From NCBI GenBank assembly GCA_013397455.1, contig VYZB01000035.1, positions 3,285,283-3,349,282 on the forward strand: 64,000 bases of DNA, written 5' to 3'. Below are positions 58,477 through 64,000 of the stretch, in pieces. The position numbers were made by a program, and so were the translations under genes. Source of the DNA: Crotophaga sulcirostris (taxonomy: Eukaryota > Chordata > Aves > Cuculiformes > Crotophagidae). Under the pieces are notes generated by a model. It did no database searches. It worked only from the letters and a program-made list of their open reading frames with translations, and was not told where the DNA came from. The stretch's first letter is position 1, and each line of letters opens with the position of its first letter.

Positions 58477-58955
58477 CTGTGTTTCAGCACTACTAACAGA
58501 GTGTTTTTCTTCTTTGTCGTCTGTTTTAGCATTATGCTGATTTTCAGCCGCTGCTTCTTCCAAGCTCTTTTTTGGCTGAGCCACCCCCTCTGCTGTCTGG
58601 CGTTCACTTTCTTCAACCACTTGTTCTTCCCCTGTGGTTTTCTTCTTGGTCTCTTTGGGCTCTGCCAAGGTGTACGATTTTTGTTTCTTAAGCCATGGTG
58701 GGAGGAAACGAGAAATTCCCTTGCTGTCAGATGAAGCTTTTTCCTTCTTCTGGCTACTTGGACTGCTTTGGCTAGTTGGTGCTGGGGCAGAAGGATCTTG
58801 AGCTTCTTCAGAGGGTGTTTCCCTGGACTTCTGATTTTCTGGACTGTCTGATGCTTCTCCAGGGTTGTCCTTGGCTTTGTCTGGTTCGAGCTTCTCAGAA
58901 TCTTTCTTTACGTCAGTCTCTGAGCCAACTTCAGTTGTCATTGTAATAACTTACA
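58477..58955 (-). CDS. EPB41L2: EPB41L2 first coding exon, N-terminal unique region (residues 1-155)
   Basis: Minus-strand exon with acceptor TTTCTTCTTTTAG before 58955 and donor CAG|GTACGT below 58477. The ATG is at 58941-58939, after 14 nt of 5' UTR. It has A at -3, and the product begins MTTEVGSETDVKKD as in other 4.1G proteins. It encodes 155 residues and ends in phase 0 after SSAETQ. The first 80 residues are Ser/Pro/Glu/Lys-rich and probably disordered. The most conserved stretch is RFLPPWLKKQKSYTL (about residues 82-96), shared nearly letter for letter with my memory of human 4.1G. The rest is low-complexity Glu/Lys. This unique region varies between 4.1 paralogues and precedes the FERM domain. 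The antisense open frame at 58501-58734 is a shadow of this exon. Confidence 0.95.
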
Positions 58956-61129
58956 CTAAAAGAAGAAACAATTAAAAGTTTTGTTATGTAGCATCACTAC
59001 TTTAACTGATTCTTATGTTATTTTCAGTAAGCTGTAGTAATAATCTACAAGAGTTCCTAAATTAAACTCAGAGTTAAAGAAATACTACTTTTCAAATTCC
59101 CAGCTCACAAGTAAAACCAGTAGGTTAAAACTTAGTGCTCTGCAGACAAAAGATTTTCAAAAATACCACTCTAGAGACAGATATACCAAAAGTTTCCTTC
59201 TCCTATATAAAAATTTAAGTGTGCTTACTGAAATGCATTTGTTTGATTATAAGCTACATCTAATTTTATAAGTAAAGATTATTTGATAAGTAACTTCAGT
59301 TCTCTTTCTACTGGGCCCCTTGCTTGACCCAGAAGCTCACATTTCAGAAGAGCACCCATCCTCTCTAAACTGGTAGATACAATCCCCTTACAATTCAGTA
59401 ACATTTATCAATATAGAACAAGTTTGATACAGAAAGCCTTTTTAAATCAAGAAAGTACATGCTTCTAGTTGTTCTTTCTTACATGAGGAAATGCTATTCT
59501 TGACTTAAAAAAAAGATATTCTTAACACATCTATACTCCTTGACCTTATACAACTGAATCTTCTTCATCATCCATACCTGGTCAAAGAATCAACAAGCAG
59601 GCTTTCACCTGACAGTACCAGAAGACAACACTGATTTTAAATGAGAAATCTCAGCTTTAATATTTAATTTTTAGTTCATAGTTAAATCTGTTGTATTTAA
59701 AGTTAAAGGTATATTTTCACAATTCCCTTATCTCAGTCCATGGTGAGCGTGTAGTGGAGGAAAATGAAAGAGCAAGCTTAAAGAACAGGAAAAAGCTATG
59801 GTGAGCATGATATAGAGACTAAAAAAAAACTACAAACTGCAAGTCAGTGACACTGTTGAAATAACTAATAATGCTAGCAAGCATACTTTAAAAAAGATTG
59901 GGTTCTTAATCACACACCAATCAATATAAAATCATTCATAACTCAAGTCTCACATCAATTCTGCCTGGTCTTCCTTCAGTGAAATTAAAGAGAAATTATA
60001 ATACTATCATAACACTATTCACAATAATAATCTTTAATCTTATTGGTGTCTCGAGAAAATATTAACTAACTTTTGTTCACTGTGTGGCACTGGATTTTGC
60101 TGCGTTACTTTGAAAGCATAATATAATTATTTTTTCCAGCTTATTGAAGTGGGCCAACAAAAATAAGCACAGCAGGGTCCAGTGAAGTTTAGAAAGGCTT
60201 GGTCCATTAGAAATAACTGGCATTTCTTTACAACCTTTTTAAAACAATTAATTTTAAACAGATAGTCTGTTTTTCCAGTTTGAAAATTAGCAGGTTAGTT
60301 GCAATCACATTTATAACTTCAAAATATTGATCCCTGTCCATTAAAATTGTTTGCCATCAATGCCTACCATTACAGTCAGGAGGCTATTATTTCAGGATGC
60401 ACGCTAAAAATCAAGAGCTGCTGCCCCCACCCCTGCCCCAGAAAGAGTCAATGAGAGGTCAGCTAATTCAGGCTTGATGTAGTTAACTCACACAACACCT
60501 CAAACTGCACTTGAAGTCAGCTGGAAACTAGTTTAGATCAAAGCAGCAGCAATATGTTGCCTCTACGTTTCCAAAGCATATTCATAAGTATTCAGAAATA
60601 AAGTCAAATCAAGCCACTCCCAAGGACAAAAAGAGGAAAAAAGAAATCTAATAAAGGTCCAAATATACAACAAAGCCGCCCTTCTGGCAAGAGATGGACA
60701 ATATTGAGCTGAAGGAAACAAATTTGACAGCCATCTCGCCTTAGACATAGAAGGCCTGAAATATATACAGGCAAATTCATATTAAACAAGCGTCTTGAGA
60801 CCAAAATTAACTACACATATTTCTTTTTTCATTACTTTAAACTTCACTATCTAAACCAAAACATTCACCAGTGGAGAAATTAAAAGAACAGTATCTTTAC
60901 TGCTATACTAGAGACATTTTAAGTTTAAATATTACAGTTATGTAGTTATTTCCTTGAGTTTTTATAAAACCCTTCAAGTTTTAATACAGTTAAAGTTTGT
61001 TGTGATAGAGTACTCATATTTATGTAAGTATTATCCCAGAAGTACCAGGTGTCTGAGAGGTAGGTTTCCATTTGACTGGCTGTTGAGATTAAAGAATTTG
61101 ATATTATAAGCCACAAAAAATAAAGGGAT
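58956..61129 (-). other. EPB41L2 5' intron upstream of the ATG exon
   Basis: AT-rich intron between an unseen leader exon and the first coding exon. No CpG island or promoter-like sequence lies here or in 63288-64000, so the main promoter is outside the window. The only recognised content is the CR1 pair at 61130-63287. Confidence 0.8.
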
Positions 61130-63287
61130 AAAGCCCTGGAGGGAAGAGGGGCCCAAGAAAGCTGGTTAATAGTCAAAGATCACCCTCCTCCAAGCTCAGG
61201 TGTGACGTACCCGAACAAACAGTATGTCAGGCAAAAACATCAGGAAGCCTGCATGGGTAAGCAAGGAACTCCTAGACAAACTCAAACAGAAAAAGGAAGC
61301 CTGCAGAGGGTAGAATTAAGGACATAGCCTAGAAGGAAAACAGAGAAATTGTCCGAACAGCCAGGGATCAGGTTAGGAAAGCTAAAGCCCTGACTGAACT
61401 AAACCTTCCCAGAACTACTATAGGTACAACGGTGACAAAAGCAAGACTAGGGAAAATGGGAGACCTCTCTCGAAGGAAATGAGAGACCTGGTTACCCAGG
61501 ATATCAAGAAAGCTGAGGTACTCAATGACTTTTTTGCCTCAGTCTTCACCTGCAAGTACCCCAGCCACCACCCAAAGTACAAAAGACAAAGGCGACTGGG
61601 AGAATGAAGAGCCCACTGTAGGAGATCAGGTTACAGACCATCTAAGGAACCAGAAGGTGTACAAGTCATAGAATCACAGAACGGTTTGGGTTGGAAGTGA
61701 CCAGTATCTTCCAGTAGGATCATGTTGCTCAAAACCCCATCCAACCTGGTCTTGGAACACTTCCAGCAAGTAGCTTCCCTGGGCAACCTGTGCCAGTGTC
61801 TCACCACCCTAAAGCTCATTCCCTGAATGTCCATGGGACCTAATGAGATGTATCTGCAGGTCCTGAGGGAATCGCTGGATGAAGACAATAGGCCACTACC
61901 CATCATGTTTGAGAAGTCATGGCAATCCAGTGAGGTTCCCACTGACTGGAAAAGGGGAAACATAACTCCCAGGGAGCTACAGGCTCGTCAGTCTCACCTC
62001 TGTGCCTGCCAACATCACGGAGCAGATCCTCCTGAAAATGAAGCTAAGGCACATGGAAAATAAGGAGGTGATTGGTGACAGTCCACATAGCATCCCTAAG
62101 AGCAAGTCATGCCTGAAAAATCTGGTAACCTTCTGTGACAGTGTTACAGCATTGGTGGCTAAGGGAAGAGTAACAAATATCATCTACCTGGACCTGTGCA
62201 AAGCATTTGACACTGTTCCTCATGCCATCCTCATCTCTAAATTGGAGAGACGTGGATTTGACAAATGGACCACTCTGTGGCTAAGGAATAGGCTGGATGG
62301 TCACACAGAAACAGTTGTGGTCAATGGTTCAATGTCCACGCAGAGACCAGTAACAACTGGCCTTCCTAAGGGGCTCGTATTGAGATCAGCGCTGTTTAAT
62401 ATCCTTGTCAGTGACATGGACAGTGGGTTTGAGTGCACCCAGAGCTAGTTTGCTGCTGACAACAAGCTGTGGTATAGTTAACATGCTGGAGGGAAAGGAT
62501 GTCATCCAGAGGGACCTTGACAGGCAGACCCTTGTGAATCTCATGAAATTCAACAAGGCCAAGTGCAAGGTCCTGCACATGGACTAGGGCAACCCCAAGA
62601 ACAAATACAGGCTGAGAATAGCCCTAAGAAGGACTTTCAGTTGATGAGAACTTCACGACCAAGCAATGTGCACCTGCAGCCCAGAAAGCCAACTGTATCC
62701 TGGGCTGCATCAAAAGAAGTTGACCAACAGGTCTAGGGAAATTATTCTCCCCCTCTATTCCACTCTTGCGAGACCCCACCTGGAGTATTGTGTTCATCTC
62801 TCAACATAAAAAGGATATAGACCTGCTGGGAGCAAGTCCAGACAGGGGTCATGAAGATGATTAAAGGGCTGGAGCATCTCTCCTACAAAGACAGGCTGAG
62901 AGAGTTGGGGCTGTTCAGCCTGCAGAAGAAAAGGCTCTGGGGAGACCTCATAGCAGCCTTCCAGTACTTAAAGGGGGCCTACAAGAAAGCTGAAGAGGGA
63001 TTCTTTTACAAGAGCATGTAACAATAGGACAAAGGGTAACAGTTTTAAATTGAAAGAAGGGAGATTTAGATTAGATAATGAAGACATTCTTCACCTTGAA
63101 GGGGGTGAGGCACTGGAACAGGTTGCCCAATGAAGCTGTAGATGTTTCTTCCCTGGAAGTGTTCAAGGCCAGGTTATCTGGAGCCTTGAACAACCTGATC
63201 TAGTAGAAGGTGTTCCAGAAACATGACAGGGGATTTGGAGCTATTTATTCTATAACGTCCCTTCCAACCCAAACCATTCTATGATTA
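61130..63287 (+). mobile_element. CR1 LINE fragment, about 2 kb, degenerate, interrupted by an antisense CR1
   Basis: The sequence follows a CR1 second reading frame from upstream of the reverse transcriptase to the 3' end. It holds a linker region (AAGAAAGCTGGTTAA, CTCAATGACTTTTTTGCCTC), reverse-transcriptase motifs (LDLCKAFDTVPHAILISKLE in 62002-62448; then TGLPKGLVLRSALFNILVSD), and a 3' UTR ending in CCATTCTATGATT near 63287. A stop precedes the catalytic motif, and F-A-D-D has become F-A-A-D, so the copy is dead. A 160-bp antisense CR1 piece splits it. It lies upstream of the ATG exon in the 5' intron. Confidence 0.9.
61667..61828 (-). mobile_element. Antisense CR1 3'-end fragment nested in a plus-strand CR1
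   Basis: Plus-strand reading ATAGAATCACAGAACGGTTT is the reverse complement of a CR1 3' terminus. It continues through the CR1 3' UTR and stops near CTCATTCCCTGAA. Host CR1 text is continuous on either side (GTGTACAAG before, TCCATGGGACCTAATGAG after), so this copy inserted later. No target duplication longer than about 2 bp is evident, as is usual for CR1. Confidence 0.85.
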
Positions 63288-64000
63288 GTTCGTAGCTGCT
63301 TTAAAACTAGCTGCTAGTCAAATTACATTTTGCTATCACCTTCATATCTTACAGATACCTGCTGCTGTTCTTTTAGCAGTAGGTATACCAATAATAATAA
63401 AGTAAAGGTTATGAAAATGAACAATATATAGAAAATCACCTTCCAAGAGAAAAAATCCACAACGTTCTGCTGATTAGAGAACAGCAACCGACATAGCTCA
63501 ATTAAATCAAAAAAGAGGTTCCTTTATTAACAGAGACAGTGGTGATTTTTGCTTATGCATTTCTAAGAAAGAGGCAATTTCTTCTCAGAAAGTAACTAAA
63601 AGAATTCTAGATAACTTGATAAACAAAGTTTCAAAGGAAAAAATCATTATTTCCTGCATGCATTTTTACTTTTCAACACATGCAGAAATGCATAAAATAC
63701 ATCGTACGCACTAAAAATTATATGAGTCTCAAAATTAAGCTTATATTTTGCTTGTACAGTCAAATGAGACATCTGAGGAAATTCCTTCGAAATGAACAAA
63801 AAACCCACTCTGTAAATATGTTCCTATGATACCATTGCTAACAATAAAAGGAACAGAATAACAAGTTACACACCTTAACTGATTAAATTTAGACAATATA
63901 GCAGTGGGTGGTACCAATTTGCTCCATTTGCAACAAGAAAGGTTCTGCATCTCCAAGTGCCCAGATTTTTCATAACTGAAGTTATATTTAAAAAGAGAAC

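Noticed and set aside
62002..62448. 148-residue frame with reverse-transcriptase motifs
   Set aside because: Not a host gene: it is part of the degenerate CR1 at 61130-63287 and stops before a mutated catalytic motif.

Overview
The window is vertebrate, most likely avian, chromosomal DNA. It is one large split gene on the minus strand. The introns are AT-rich, and the only abundant interspersed repeat is the CR1 LINE family, in old 5'-truncated copies on both strands. I see no prokaryotic gene organisation, no CRISPR array and no intact mobile element. I could not identify the species.

The gene is EPB41L2 (protein 4.1G, a FERM-domain membrane-skeleton adaptor), recognised from its protein sequence. 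It runs right to left. The ATG exon lies at 58477-58955 and the last exon in view at 1286-1384. The 5' untranslated exon(s) and promoter lie beyond 64000, and the last C-terminal-domain exons and 3' UTR lie left of position 1. I place 16 exons with high confidence and three probable or possible cassette exons. Their splice phases join into one open frame of 931 codons without the cassettes and 1170 with all three.

Layout from the N-terminus: unique N-terminal region (58477-58955, 56974-57180); FERM domain (41816-41920, 35935-35977, 29716-29791, 28016-28234, 27497-27584, 25755-25907, 24488-24585, plus the end of the 56974-57180 exon); FERM-adjacent domain (20785-20957); variable linker (17617-17792, the 630-nt hydrophobic exon 15458-16087, a probable 33-nt micro-exon 13500-13532); spectrin-actin-binding domain (13221-13283, 9726-9872); acidic Ser/Glu region (possible cassette 4357-4410, and 3591-4148); start of the C-terminal domain (1877-1999, 1286-1384).

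The FERM exons use interlocking phases and cannot be skipped singly, except the 105-nt and 153-nt exons. Every exon after the linker is phase 0-0 and so can be used as a cassette. The 63-nt spectrin-actin-binding exon is followed within 135 nt by four TGCATG (RBFOX-type) motifs, and the intron after the hydrophobic exon holds three more within 35 nt. These are the clearest regulatory signals in the window.

The introns hold about ten CR1 pieces (one nested antisense inside a longer copy at 61.1-63.3 kb), a 203-bp hAT-type DNA transposon relic with terminal inverted repeats and an imperfect target duplication (39865-40067), an intragenic CpG island with a CTCF-like site (about 5210-5560), two unexplained GC-rich patches (about 43.2 kb and 45.1-46.3 kb), and simple repeats. 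No previously undescribed system is evident; the novel-looking signals concern alternative splicing and an internal CpG island.
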